Below, piece by piece: positions 1-8,023 of a DNA stretch of 35,279 nucleotides (positions within the stretch are counted from its first letter, which is position 1; each line of letters begins with the position of its first letter). The stretch is from Deltaproteobacteria bacterium (GTDB lineage Bacteria; Desulfobacterota; Desulfobacteria; Desulfobacterales; UBA11574). The notes beneath the pieces are model-generated. The model ran no database searches, was not told where the DNA came from, and saw only the letters and a program-made list of their open reading frames with translations. The position numbers and the translations under genes are program-made. Location of the stretch: the NCBI GenBank assembly GCA_019313505.1, contig JAFDBA010000006.1:1-35279 (forward strand), read 5' to 3'.

Positions 1-600
1 AGCCTTTTTAATGAATATCAGCAGGAAATTGATAAAAACGGACATGATAATAAAAGGTATGGCCAGTCCGGCAGAATAGATGGCAAGGAGTATAATTCCC
101 TGCCAGACTGTTTCCTGACTGCCGGCAATTATAATGATCGATCCGAGTAGAGGACCTATACAAGGACTCCAGCCTGCTCCAAACGCCATACCGACAACAA
201 ATGTTCCAAAAAAATGTAAAGGTTTTTTTTCCATATTAATCCGTTTTTCAAAATCAAGACCACGGATACGGATTATACCGGTTAAATGGACACCCAGAAT
301 GATAATAAAAATGCCTCCGATAATCCTTATTAATTCTCGATAGTTATAAATTAAGCCCCCAAGATAAGAGGCGGATGCGCCCATCAGGATGAAGACCAGG
401 GAAAACCCGGAAACAAATAAAATGGTTGAAAGAAAGACTTTTTTTCTTATTTCTGAATCACGGCTTTCGGTCAATTCTTCCAGGGAAAAACCTGTAATAA
501 AGGTAAAGTATGCAGGTATAAGCGGTAGCACACATGGTGATAAGAAAGAGAGAAGCCCTGCTGTGAAGGCTGCTGGATAGGATATCGCTTCGGTAAACAT
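1..600 (-). CDS. ccdA: CcdA/DsbD-type cytochrome c biogenesis membrane protein, 3' end missing
   Basis: Reading leftward from ATG at 600, an open frame of 200 codons runs off the window edge, so the C-terminus is missing (I recall the family at about 230-245 residues). CcdA proteins pass reducing equivalents across the cytoplasmic membrane, from thioredoxin to periplasmic thiol-disulfide partners. Two hallmark segments are visible: SFLSPCVLPLIPAY near residues 18-31, and FGAGWSPCIGPLLGS near 145-159. Each carries the conserved Pro-Cys, and the two cysteines form the redox pair. Hydrophobic segments alternate through the rest, and a short charged loop (EELTESRDSEIRKK) follows the first. It begins 12 bp after the MoaD-like gene on the same strand, so it probably belongs to the proC-aor-moaD transcript. 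Whether it serves cytochrome c maturation or another thiol pathway cannot be told from this fragment. Confidence 0.88.
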   Translation of the reverse strand, partial: MFTEAISYPAAFTAGLLSFLSPCVLPLIPAYFTFITGFSLEELTESRDSEIRKKVFLSTILFVSGFSLVFILMGASASYLGGLIYNYRELIRIIGGIFIIILGVHLTGIIRIRGLDFEKRINMEKKPLHFFGTFVVGMAFGAGWSPCIGPLLGSIIIIAGSQETVWQGIILLAIYSAGLAIPFIIMSVFINFLLIFIKKA

Positions 601-612
601 GCTTTTACTTTG

Positions 613-813
613 TTATCCACCTGCAATCATCAGTATCAAAAACACCTCTGAATTATCAGGAATCAGGGTTTTTTCAAAATGAGGCCTGGATATGTGTTTA
701 TCATTTATGCGTACAACCGCATAAAGATGGGAATCGCTCAAATCCTTGAGAATATCTTTAATTGTCATTCCCTCGCGCCAGGAATGTTTTTTTCCATCGA
801 TCCTGATCATCAT
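613..813 (-). CDS. MoaD/ThiS-like small sulfur-carrier protein
   Basis: A 66-residue protein with the beta-grasp pattern of MoaD/ThiS proteins. It starts with a short hydrophobic strand and ends in Ala-Gly-Gly; the C-terminal Gly-Gly is the site that is adenylated and thiocarboxylated in this family. Its ATG overlaps the stop of the upstream aor gene by 4 bp (ATGA), so the two are probably translationally coupled. Known context: MoaD-like genes often sit beside genes for tungstopterin oxidoreductases of the AOR family. By inference this copy supplies sulfur for the pterin dithiolene of the adjacent enzyme. ThiS (thiamine synthesis) is less likely because no thi genes are near. ThiF/MoeB-type activating enzymes are not in the window. 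Confidence 0.8.
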   Translation of the reverse strand: MMIRIDGKKHSWREGMTIKDILKDLSDSHLYAVVRINDKHISRPHFEKTLIPDNSEVFLILMIAGG

Positions 814-2948
814 TCAACACCGTAAACCCTGAGCAATTCCAGAACTTCGGGAAAATCGATACCAAGTCGCTTCACGGTTTCAACCGTCGGGATCCCGTCG
901 TTATTCCATCCCCGGCGTTTATATACCGCATCTTTTAGTTTTTCGTAAAGTTCCTCGCGGAATTTTCTAAGCAATGCCACTTTTTCTTCCGTAGACTTGC
1001 CGGCGATATCGACTTTGTGCTTTTCGATAAGTTGTTTGTCGTAACGTTCCTGTCGTGATTCATACTCAACCGTTTTTACCGGCCCAACTGCGCGGTAGGG
1101 AATATTATCATGCTCACGCTGCCCAAATCCCATTTTAAGATTGAAAATCCGCTGGAAATTGTAAACCGCCTCACTCATCCGAATAAGGCCGTCAGGTTGT
1201 ACATGTCTTCCGGTGACGGCACTGTAATATTCTGCATACCACTCTACGTGTTTCATAACTTTGGCAGGCTCATCCATCTCCTTATTGTCCTCAGGCACAA
1301 CATCGTTCCAGGGAAGTTTACACAGTCCACACAGACCAAACCATGTTCGGAACATGGGGAACCAGTGCAACGCCTCTGCTTTCTGTTCAAAGGTCGGCAT
1401 AAAATTATGCACCATATCAAGAAAAATCAACCAGGCTTCGTCATGTTGCGGGCCTTTAAGTGCAAGACCGTATCCCCCCTGCTGGGCAAGCGATTCTTTG
1501 CTTATATACTCGGAGAACTCAAGCCCCTTGGCTTCCATACCTATATCCTGCATCAGATCGGGATCGGCACCAAAGTCTTTTGCAAAAATTGACTTCATTT
1601 CACGAACACCCCGACCCACAATTTGTCCAAAGCCTTCTCCTCTGGCCATTTGATGAACGATCTCGAGAGCGGATAAACGATTGCCAAATGAAAGGTCCAT
1701 TCCGCCGGTATCGGTTTCATTAATCAAGCCCATCTCAAAGCACTCCATGGCAAAGGCCGTGGAGGTGCCTACTGAAATTGTATCAAGACCATAAGTATCG
1801 CAATAAAAATTCATCTCAATAGCGGAATGTGGATCAAAGATACCCAGATTTGAACCGCATCCCGCTATGGTTTCATATTCGGGCCCGTCTACAAATACTC
1901 TGGTTCCTTTATAGGGTCCGGTAACAGGAACGAAGTCTTTGACACCATGTGCGCAGGCAAGTGTGCACCCCATCCAGCAACCGTCATATCCGGGATCAAA
2001 GATGCGCCCGTAAACTTCCTGGCCGATATTCTCTGCTTCCGGATGACGGCCGTACTGAAAATTATTAACGGGCAGGAGATCGAAGTCATTCATAATAGAA
2101 ACAAGGTGAGTTGTTCCGATTTTTGCCATCTGGTTTTGCTTGGGATCGAGTTCAACAATTTTCCGGGAATATTTTTTCCCGACTCCCTTTAAAGAATCCG
2201 GATCTGCCGGATTATTAGTCTTTACCTTAACCGTGTCCCAACGTGCCACGATTGCTTTGATACCTTTATCAGCAAAGACACTGCCGATACCTCCGCGTCC
2301 CGCCTGTTTATATCTGGCACGCTTACGTTTTAGATCATACCAGGTAAAGTTCAGACATCCCATCAGTGTGTTTTTGGCACCCGGGCCTGTAGAAACTACA
2401 GAAATATTACGCGGTTTCCCTTTGGCAAAACGTTCTGTTAACATCGCAGAAAGATTATAGGAATCATCCGGCAATCCAGACGCCGTAAAGACCTGAACCT
2501 TCTCATCAATACCATCAATAAAAATTACAATATCTTTTGATGTTTTTCCCGTAACTTCCAGTGCGTCAAATCCGGAAAACTTAAGATAAGGACCAAAATA
2601 ACCCCCCACATTAGAGTCTATCACAGACCCTGTTAACGGAGAAATGGTGGTAACGATACTTTTGCCGGAACCGGGATATACGGGCGTCCCGCCCATAGGG
2701 CCTGACGCGATACATATTGCGTTTTCAGGATCACTCCACTTTGTTGTGCTGTTGACAGCATTCCATAAAAGCCAGAGATCAAAACCTTTGCCGCCGATAA
2801 AGACGTCTTTCATTTTTTCAGCAACAGGCTTAACGGAAATGACAAAATCAGAGATATCTATACAAATGGTCTGGTTTGCATAACCCTTTTCAATAACCGG
2901 CCTGTCATAATTAAATGTCTTTAGGGATTCCATTTCATATTCTGCCAT
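810..2948 (-). CDS. aor: Aldehyde:ferredoxin oxidoreductase-family tungsten/molybdenum enzyme
   Basis: 712 residues, longer than the roughly 600-650 usual for AOR. Family features in order: a GPMGGTPVYPGSGK region (about residues 83-96), the run SPLTGSVIDSNVGGYFGP that belongs to the tungstopterin-binding N-terminal domain, GRGGIGSVFADKGIKAI (about 218-234), the cluster motif CWMGCTLAC (about 324-332), GPEYETIAGCGSNLG, and a late LCGLC that should hold the fourth cluster ligand. Members of the family oxidise aldehydes to acids, or in the BamB branch reduce benzoyl-CoA, using a bis-pterin W/Mo centre and one [4Fe-4S] cluster. Cys spacing is C-x3-C-x3-C rather than the C-x2-C-x3-C I know for Pyrococcus AOR, so substrate class is left open. 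The start is supported by AAGGGG upstream of ATG 2948. A MoaD-like gene overlaps its 3' end. Confidence 0.9.
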   Translation of the reverse strand: MAEYEMESLKTFNYDRPVIEKGYANQTICIDISDFVISVKPVAEKMKDVFIGGKGFDLWLLWNAVNSTTKWSDPENAICIASGPMGGTPVYPGSGKSIVTTISPLTGSVIDSNVGGYFGPYLKFSGFDALEVTGKTSKDIVIFIDGIDEKVQVFTASGLPDDSYNLSAMLTERFAKGKPRNISVVSTGPGAKNTLMGCLNFTWYDLKRKRARYKQAGRGGIGSVFADKGIKAIVARWDTVKVKTNNPADPDSLKGVGKKYSRKIVELDPKQNQMAKIGTTHLVSIMNDFDLLPVNNFQYGRHPEAENIGQEVYGRIFDPGYDGCWMGCTLACAHGVKDFVPVTGPYKGTRVFVDGPEYETIAGCGSNLGIFDPHSAIEMNFYCDTYGLDTISVGTSTAFAMECFEMGLINETDTGGMDLSFGNRLSALEIVHQMARGEGFGQIVGRGVREMKSIFAKDFGADPDLMQDIGMEAKGLEFSEYISKESLAQQGGYGLALKGPQHDEAWLIFLDMVHNFMPTFEQKAEALHWFPMFRTWFGLCGLCKLPWNDVVPEDNKEMDEPAKVMKHVEWYAEYYSAVTGRHVQPDGLIRMSEAVYNFQRIFNLKMGFGQREHDNIPYRAVGPVKTVEYESRQERYDKQLIEKHKVDIAGKSTEEKVALLRKFREELYEKLKDAVYKRRGWNNDGIPTVETVKRLGIDFPEVLELLRVYGVE

Positions 2949-2975
2949 TATATCAGCCCCTTATACTGCATTAAT

Positions 2976-3821
2976 CTATTGTTCATTTGAAAAATTTTTG
3001 ATTACAATTTCACCAAGCTCTTTGGATCGTTTTGTAGCCACCTCCACGGCATTAATAAGTGTTGTTCGAAGACCGCCTTTTTCCAAAGTATGAATGCCCG
3101 CAATAGCTGTTCCGCCTGGAGAGGTAACCATGTCCTTTAACCTACCGGGATGTTCTTTTGTCTCAATCAATAATTTTGCGGCGCCCAAAACCGTTTGTGA
3201 TGAAAGAAAAAGTGCATCTTCCCTTGATAGACCCATTTTCACTCCGGCATCAGCCATGGATTCGACAATTAAAAAAATGTAGGCAGGACCGCTGCCGCTT
3301 AAGCCGGTAATTGCATCCATAAGAATATTTTCTTTAAGAAAGATGCTTTTCCCCATGGAATCGAAGATAGCCAGAGACAGTTTGATGTCTTCTTCGGTGG
3401 CTTTTCCTCCGGCCGCGATAACCGAAGCACTCTCCTTAACGAAAGCTGCGATGTTGGGCATAACTCGAATAAGACGCAATTCTTTATTAAGACACGACTC
3501 TATCGCGGCCAGAGGAACACCGGCGGCAATAGAGATGATGAGCTTGGACATGTCCAGGCAGGATGCTGTTTCCCTCAATACTGACGCAATGATCTGAGGT
3601 TTAACCGCATAGATAATAATTTCTGAAGCTTCCACCGCTTTAATGTTATCTGCTGTGGTAGCAACGCCGTATTTTTCTTCCATGGATTTTAGCTTATCTT
3701 CACGAATATCTGTGCAAATAATATTTTTAGGATGGGATGATCCCGAAGAAATGAGCCCGCTTAAAAGGGCTTCCCCCATATTTCCTGTTCCGATTATGGT
3801 AATTTTTTTATTTTTTAACAT
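2976..3821 (-). CDS. proC: Pyrroline-5-carboxylate reductase
   Basis: 281 residues, close to the usual 265-280. It catalyses the last step of proline synthesis, NAD(P)H-dependent reduction of 1-pyrroline-5-carboxylate. The N-terminal Rossmann motif is IIGTGNMGEALLSGLI (residues 9-24). AVKPQ follows at about 73-77, and the family signature near the C-terminus is visible around residues 225-250 (MVTSPGGTAIAGIHTLEKGG). A run with SGSGPAYIF (about 174-182) precedes it and is typical of the dimerisation/active-site region. A strong RBS (AAGGGGGAA) lies about 9 bases before ATG 3821. It is the first gene of the minus-strand group; aor begins only 27 bp downstream, a pairing with no obvious metabolic link. 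Confidence 0.95.
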   Translation of the reverse strand: MLKNKKITIIGTGNMGEALLSGLISSGSSHPKNIICTDIREDKLKSMEEKYGVATTADNIKAVEASEIIIYAVKPQIIASVLRETASCLDMSKLIISIAAGVPLAAIESCLNKELRLIRVMPNIAAFVKESASVIAAGGKATEEDIKLSLAIFDSMGKSIFLKENILMDAITGLSGSGPAYIFLIVESMADAGVKMGLSREDALFLSSQTVLGAAKLLIETKEHPGRLKDMVTSPGGTAIAGIHTLEKGGLRTTLINAVEVATKRSKELGEIVIKNFSNEQ

Positions 3822-3892
3822 GAATTTTATTCCCCCTTAATTATTTTCTTAATTGTGAACTTTGTGCTTTTTGTGGCAAAACTTTTTTCTTC

Positions 3893-3963
3893 CCGCCACC
3901 AAGACACTAAGGGCTCGCGCAAAAATAACAAAATAAAATCCTTCGTGTCTTTGTGCCTTAGTG
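3893..3963. repeat. Imperfect inverted repeat of the ACCAAGACACTAAGG type
   Basis: The left arm is GCCACCAAGACACTAAGG (3893-3910); the right arm, 3938-3963, carries GTGTCTTTGTGCCTTAGTGG, whose reverse complement resembles it. A third related stretch (TTTGTGCTTTTTGTGGC) lies at 3859-3875. The 285-bp gap between proC and yggT is otherwise AT-rich with no gene. The motif resembles small dispersed palindromes that I associate with anaerobic Desulfobacterota intergenic regions; that family link is from memory, not a search. Confidence 0.55.
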
Positions 3964-4124
3964 GCTAAACTATTACATAAAATGTACTTTTATAGTCTGA
4001 ATGTCCACTATGTCAATGATTTTGCCTGAAATATCTTGACTTATCATCAATATATAATTAATTTTCAGGGTAGTAAATAGATTGATTGAAAAATTAACAC
4101 AAAAATCGAAAGATCATTGTTTAT

Positions 4125-4424
4125 ATGTTTATCATTGGCAATCTACTAAAGGCTATTGCAGTGGTTCTTCAATATGTTCTTCACTTTTACATGTGGATTA
4201 TTATAGCACGGGCAGTACTTTCCTGGGTGAATCCCGACCCTTATAATCCAATCGTTCGTTTTATTCACAATGTTACCGAACCCGTACTGTATCGCATCCG
4301 TACTAAATTACCCCTTGATTTTGGCGGTATAGATTTTTCTCCGATTATTGTTATTTTGGGCATTATATTTCTGCAAAACTTTATTGTAAGCAGTCTTTTT
4401 AGAATGTCTGCAAGTTTTATGTAA
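4125..4424 (+). CDS. yggT: YggT family membrane protein
   Basis: 99 residues with two hydrophobic segments (about 5-30 and 71-90) separated by a polar loop, the usual YggT architecture. The diagnostic stretches are ARAVLSWVNPDPYNPIVRFI (about residues 28-47), the following N-x-TEPVLYRIR, and DFSPIIVILGI. YggT proteins are small integral membrane proteins of uncertain function. They are linked with osmotic resistance, and they recur in bacterial gene order near divIVA and proC; here proC lies on the other strand about 300 bp away. divIVA follows 24 bp downstream in the same direction, so the two are probably co-transcribed. Start ATG 4125 has no strong RBS, but the N-terminus lines up with the family. 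Confidence 0.88.
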   Translation: MFIIGNLLKAIAVVLQYVLHFYMWIIIARAVLSWVNPDPYNPIVRFIHNVTEPVLYRIRTKLPLDFGGIDFSPIIVILGIIFLQNFIVSSLFRMSASFM

Positions 4425-4448
4425 CCTATGAAGGAAGGGTGACACATC

Positions 4449-4964
4449 ATGACAATTACATCCCTTGATATTCAGCAACAGCAGTTCAAAACCAGATTCA
4501 GAGGCTTTGACGTCCGGGAAGTGGATACATTTCTTGAGCAAATGGCGGATGCCTTCGAATCATTGCAAAAAGAAAACTTAAATTTGCGTGGGGAAATTAA
4601 CAGGCTTAAAATTGAAAGCCAGGGATACAAAGGACGTGAAGAGACGTTTAAGCGGGTAATGCTCAATTCTCAGAAAGTGTTGGATCAGATGAAGCAAAAT
4701 GCCCGCAAATCAGCCGAATTGCTCATTGCGGACGCTGAAGTTAATGCGGAAAAATTTCTTAGTAGGGCACAGAACAGGCTTGCTCAACTTCATGAAGATA
4801 TTACAGAGCTAAAACGGCAACGCATGCAGATAGAGGTTCAGATCCGCTCAATTATCGAAAGCCATACCAAGCTCCTTGAAATAGGGAAGGAAGAGACCGC
4901 AATCCGGGAGGAGGAAGATGCTAAATTGAAATTGTTTAAACAATCAAATAGGTTGGGAGTATAA
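4449..4964 (+). CDS. divIVA: DivIVA domain protein
   Basis: 171 residues. The N-terminal DivIVA signature is clear: TSLDIQQQQFKTRFRGFDV followed by REVDTFLEQMADAFE (residues 4-37). The FKTRFRGFD turn corresponds to the membrane-curvature-sensing hook. The rest is a long coiled coil rich in Gln, Glu, Lys and Leu, with the second family element (AELLIADAEVNAEKFL) near 95-110. DivIVA proteins polymerise at curved membrane, such as poles and septa, and recruit partners for division, wall growth or polar placement. The start is supported by GAAGGAAGGG upstream. It is followed after one base by a PilT gene, which suggests, by inference, a polar-positioning role tied to the pilus motor. Confidence 0.92.
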   Translation: MTITSLDIQQQQFKTRFRGFDVREVDTFLEQMADAFESLQKENLNLRGEINRLKIESQGYKGREETFKRVMLNSQKVLDQMKQNARKSAELLIADAEVNAEKFLSRAQNRLAQLHEDITELKRQRMQIEVQIRSIIESHTKLLEIGKEETAIREEEDAKLKLFKQSNRLGV

Positions 4965-4965
4965 G

Positions 4966-6048
4966 ATGGCAAAAATAGATGCATTTTTTAAATTGATGAA
5001 TGAACAGGGTGCTTCAGATCTTCATCTGGTGGCAGGACAGCCGCCTGCGCTAAGGATAAGGGGCGAAATGGAAAGGATCAAATATAAAGTTCTGGACGAT
5101 GATGAACTGAAAGCCATGCTCTATGAAATTGCGCCCGAGCATAAGGTAAAGGAGTTTGAGGAAACAGGAGATATTGATTTCGGCTATGACATACTCGGTA
5201 TTGCCAGGTACCGATCAAATTTCTTTATGCAAAAATATGGTGTGGCAGCGGTTTTCAGACAAATTCCTGAGCAAATAATGACTGCCGAACAACTGGGTCT
5301 TCCTGAGGTTATATCCAAGCTGGCCTCACTCCCAAGGGGGCTGGTTCTGGTAACAGGACCTACGGGAAGCGGCAAGTCCACCACCCTGTCCTCAATAATT
5401 GATGTGGCAAACCGTACCCGCAAAGATCATATCATTACCGTTGAAGACCCCATTGAATTTGTGCACCAAAGCAAGAGTTGTATTATTAACCACCGTGAGG
5501 TGGGTCTCCATACTAAGTCGTTCAGCACAGCGTTAAGGGGCGCCCTGCGAGAGGATCCGGATATTATTCTTGTCGGTGAAATGAGAGATCTCGAAACCAT
5601 ATCCCTTGCCATAGAAGCCGCATCCACCGGACACCTTGTTTTTAGCACACTTCACACATCGAGTGCAGCGAAAACCGTGGATCGTATCATCGAAGTTTTC
5701 CCTGCAGATCAACAAAACCAGATCCGTTCGACGCTGTCTGACGGACTCCGAGCCATTATCGCACAGGTCCTGTTTAAAAGAGTCGATAAAAAAGGGCGTA
5801 GCCCCGCCCTCGAAATATTGATTGCAACTCCGGCGGTCCGGAATCTCGTCAGGGAAGGAAAAACCCACCAGATTGCCTCAACGATCCAGACTGGAAAGAA
5901 ATACGGTATGCGACTTTTGGATGATTCCATTATGGATATGCTAAACAATGGATGGATAAGTGCTGATGACGCCTATGCCAAGTCAAATGATAAGGGAAAG
6001 TTCAGGCCTTTTTTGAAGAATCCTCCTACTGACTTCACCGAAGCATAA
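4966..6048 (+). CDS. pilT: PilT-type twitching-motility ATPase
   Basis: 360 residues, the usual PilT length. PilT hexamers power retraction of type IV pili at the inner membrane. Visible motifs: ASDLHLVAGQPPALRIRGE near the start, Walker A GPTGSGKST (131-139), the Asp box ITVEDPIEFVH (158-168), Walker B DPDIILVGEMRD (198-209), the His box GHLVFSTLHT, and AVRNLVREGKTHQ, the C-terminal element close to the AIRNLIREGK motif of true PilT. All catalytic residues look intact. ATG 4966 begins one base after the divIVA stop, indicating tight coupling. No pilB, pilC, pilM-Q or pilA is in the window, so the pilus itself must be encoded elsewhere. Confidence 0.94.
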   Translation: MAKIDAFFKLMNEQGASDLHLVAGQPPALRIRGEMERIKYKVLDDDELKAMLYEIAPEHKVKEFEETGDIDFGYDILGIARYRSNFFMQKYGVAAVFRQIPEQIMTAEQLGLPEVISKLASLPRGLVLVTGPTGSGKSTTLSSIIDVANRTRKDHIITVEDPIEFVHQSKSCIINHREVGLHTKSFSTALRGALREDPDIILVGEMRDLETISLAIEAASTGHLVFSTLHTSSAAKTVDRIIEVFPADQQNQIRSTLSDGLRAIIAQVLFKRVDKKGRSPALEILIATPAVRNLVREGKTHQIASTIQTGKKYGMRLLDDSIMDMLNNGWISADDAYAKSNDKGKFRPFLKNPPTDFTEA

Positions 6049-6068
6049 CAATTTTGTGAGGTTTTATT

Positions 6069-7235
6069 TTGAAAAAGCAAGAAATTGATCATATTCTGTC
6101 AAGAATGCTCGATGCATACGATAATGTCTCCGATCTTAATATCACCGTGGGGAAACCCTTTCAGGTTGAGACAGCGGGAGAGCTCGCCGTGGTTGGCATG
6201 GATCCATCTTTTGACGAAATCACTCCGTTTCAGGCCGAAATCTTCGCGCTAAACCTTTTAAATCATAACAGGCGCCTCACCGAAAATCTCCTCCTTGAGG
6301 GATCGTGCGATTCATCCTACGAACTTCCCGGCAAGGCTCGCTTCAGGGTCAACGTCTTTTCCCAGCGGGGTAATTATTCCATTGTCTTGAGAAAACTTGC
6401 GACCAAAATTCCCACATGTCAGGAACTGGGCATTCCTGAGTCCTTTCTCAAAATGGCTGAGGAAAAAAACGGCTTCATCCTGGTCACCGGAGCCACCGGC
6501 ACCGGGAAAACAACCTCCTTGGCCGCAGTCCTTAACGAGATTAATGATGCCAGATCAGTCCACGTGGTAACTCTTGAGGATCCGGTTGAGTATGACCATC
6601 CACACAAGAAGTCTACTTTTAACCAGCGAGAGCTGGGGGAGGATTTTGATTCGTTTGCAAGTGGTCTCAGAGCAGCCATGCGCCAGGCTCCCAAGGTAAT
6701 TCTGGTTGGGGAGATGCGTGACAGGGAAACCGTGGAGATCGGTCTGAGTGCGGCCGAGACAGGGCACCTGGTTTTAAGCACCCTCCACACCATTGATGCC
6801 GGACAGACAATGAACCGTATCATCGGCATGTTCCCTGTTGAAGAAGAAAATCAGATTCGTACTCGGCTTGCCGACACGATCCGCTGGATCGTATGTCAAA
6901 GACTTCTTCCCAAGGTGGGAGGAGGACGGATAGCAGCCTTTGAAATCATGTGCAGCAACCTGCGGATCAAAGACCTGATACTGCATGGAGAATCTGATGA
7001 AAAAACTTATTACGATATCATCCATGACGGAAAAGCTTTCGGTATGACTACCTTTGACGATTACATCATTTGGTTATACGAAAAGGGCCTCATTACTGAG
7101 GAGACAGCCATGGCCTATGCTTCCCGCAAAGGCATACTGGGTCGCGGAATCGACTCAATCAAGAGCTCACGTGGAGAAGCTACAACAGATATTAAGGATC
7201 TTAAGGTGGATCACAATTACAGGAAGCCAAGGTAG
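6069..7235 (+). CDS. Second PilT/PilU-type ATPase, divergent paralogue
   Basis: 388 residues, starting at TTG 6069 with GTGAGG about 8 bases upstream. It is a paralogue of the preceding gene. Walker A is GATGTGKTT (about residues 140-148), the Asp box is VTLEDPVEYDH, Walker B lies in KVILVGEMRDRET, and the His box is GHLVLSTLHT. The C-terminal AIRNLIREGK-like motif is degraded to LRIKDLILHGESDEK, and a basic tail of about 25 residues follows. Such pairs (PilT plus a PilU-like accessory ATPase) are known, and the second ATPase usually adds retraction force rather than acting alone. PilU identity is an inference; I can only say it is the more divergent PilT relative. The zinc-ribbon/receiver-like gene follows 50 bp downstream. 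Confidence 0.9.
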   Translation: MKKQEIDHILSRMLDAYDNVSDLNITVGKPFQVETAGELAVVGMDPSFDEITPFQAEIFALNLLNHNRRLTENLLLEGSCDSSYELPGKARFRVNVFSQRGNYSIVLRKLATKIPTCQELGIPESFLKMAEEKNGFILVTGATGTGKTTSLAAVLNEINDARSVHVVTLEDPVEYDHPHKKSTFNQRELGEDFDSFASGLRAAMRQAPKVILVGEMRDRETVEIGLSAAETGHLVLSTLHTIDAGQTMNRIIGMFPVEEENQIRTRLADTIRWIVCQRLLPKVGGGRIAAFEIMCSNLRIKDLILHGESDEKTYYDIIHDGKAFGMTTFDDYIIWLYEKGLITEETAMAYASRKGILGRGIDSIKSSRGEATTDIKDLKVDHNYRKPR

Positions 7236-7285
7236 TGTTCGGCAGACTTTTTGGCCTCTGCCGATAGAACTAAGAGGATAAAATC

Positions 7286-7978
7286 ATGGACGTATTATGC
7301 GAAAAATGCCGGGGTAAGTTTCATATTTCAGACCAAAAGGTTCCCAAAGGACAGACATTCTCTGTAATTTGCCCCAAGTGTAACAACAAAGTTTCCGTGG
7401 ATACTCGTTTTGATATTCCTTTATCAACCAAAGGGACTCCGGCTCCGTCCACTAAACCAAAACCCAGACTCAATAAAACCATCATTGAGGAAGTCGATTC
7501 CAGCGCTTACGACGCCTCGGAAAAACCTTTCGATTTTGTTGAAGAAGGTGTGGAAACAGCCCTTTTGTGCGAACCGGACCCGGCCATCAGGGCCAAAATC
7601 ATAACGGCCCTGTATAACATGGGATATCATACCACGGCACCCCAGTCACATAAAGATACCCTGAAGCAGATGAGATTCCATGTCTTTGATATGGTAGTGC
7701 TTAACGAGCGGTTCGGCACCAGAGATCCTGACATGAACAGCATTCTCAAATATCTGGATCGTCTCAATATGTCCATCCGGCGAAACATCTTCCTGGCCCT
7801 CTTAACCGACCGCTTCCGAACCATGGACAATATGGCGGCCTTTAACAAGAGCGTCAACCTCATTATTAACCTGAAAAACATCAATGAAATTGAAAAAATC
7901 TTGAGACGAGGTGTTGCAGACAATAAAGTCTTCTACCGTGTTTTTAAGGAGTCACTTATCAAGACCGGCAGAGTCTGA
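7286..7978 (+). CDS. Zinc-ribbon protein with a degenerate receiver-like domain
   Basis: 230 residues. Residues 1-42 form an MJ0042-type zinc ribbon, with CEKC and later CPKC as the two knuckles. A Pro/Lys-rich linker follows to about residue 75. From about 85 the pattern (ALLCEPDPAIRAKIITALYN, then GYHTTAPQS, then DMVVLNERFG) resembles a response-regulator receiver, but at the expected phospho-acceptor end of strand 3 there is VVLNE rather than an Asp. It is therefore probably not phosphorylated. The C-terminal part (RRNIFLALLTDRFRTMDNM, then NKSVNLIIN) completes an alpha/beta fold. RBS AGAGGA precedes ATG 7286. Its position behind divIVA and two pilT genes suggests a motility-linked adaptor, but no function is established. 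Confidence 0.78.
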   Translation: MDVLCEKCRGKFHISDQKVPKGQTFSVICPKCNNKVSVDTRFDIPLSTKGTPAPSTKPKPRLNKTIIEEVDSSAYDASEKPFDFVEEGVETALLCEPDPAIRAKIITALYNMGYHTTAPQSHKDTLKQMRFHVFDMVVLNERFGTRDPDMNSILKYLDRLNMSIRRNIFLALLTDRFRTMDNMAAFNKSVNLIINLKNINEIEKILRRGVADNKVFYRVFKESLIKTGRV

Positions 7979-8023
7979 ATATTTTTAATCGTCTATTCTA
8001 AACATGGTGGTCTCGTAAAAACC

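Noticed and set aside
1110..1592. 160-codon ORF on the plus strand
   Set aside because: Antisense to aor, which has clear family motifs; several other overlapping frames in this gene are equally open and have no protein signature.
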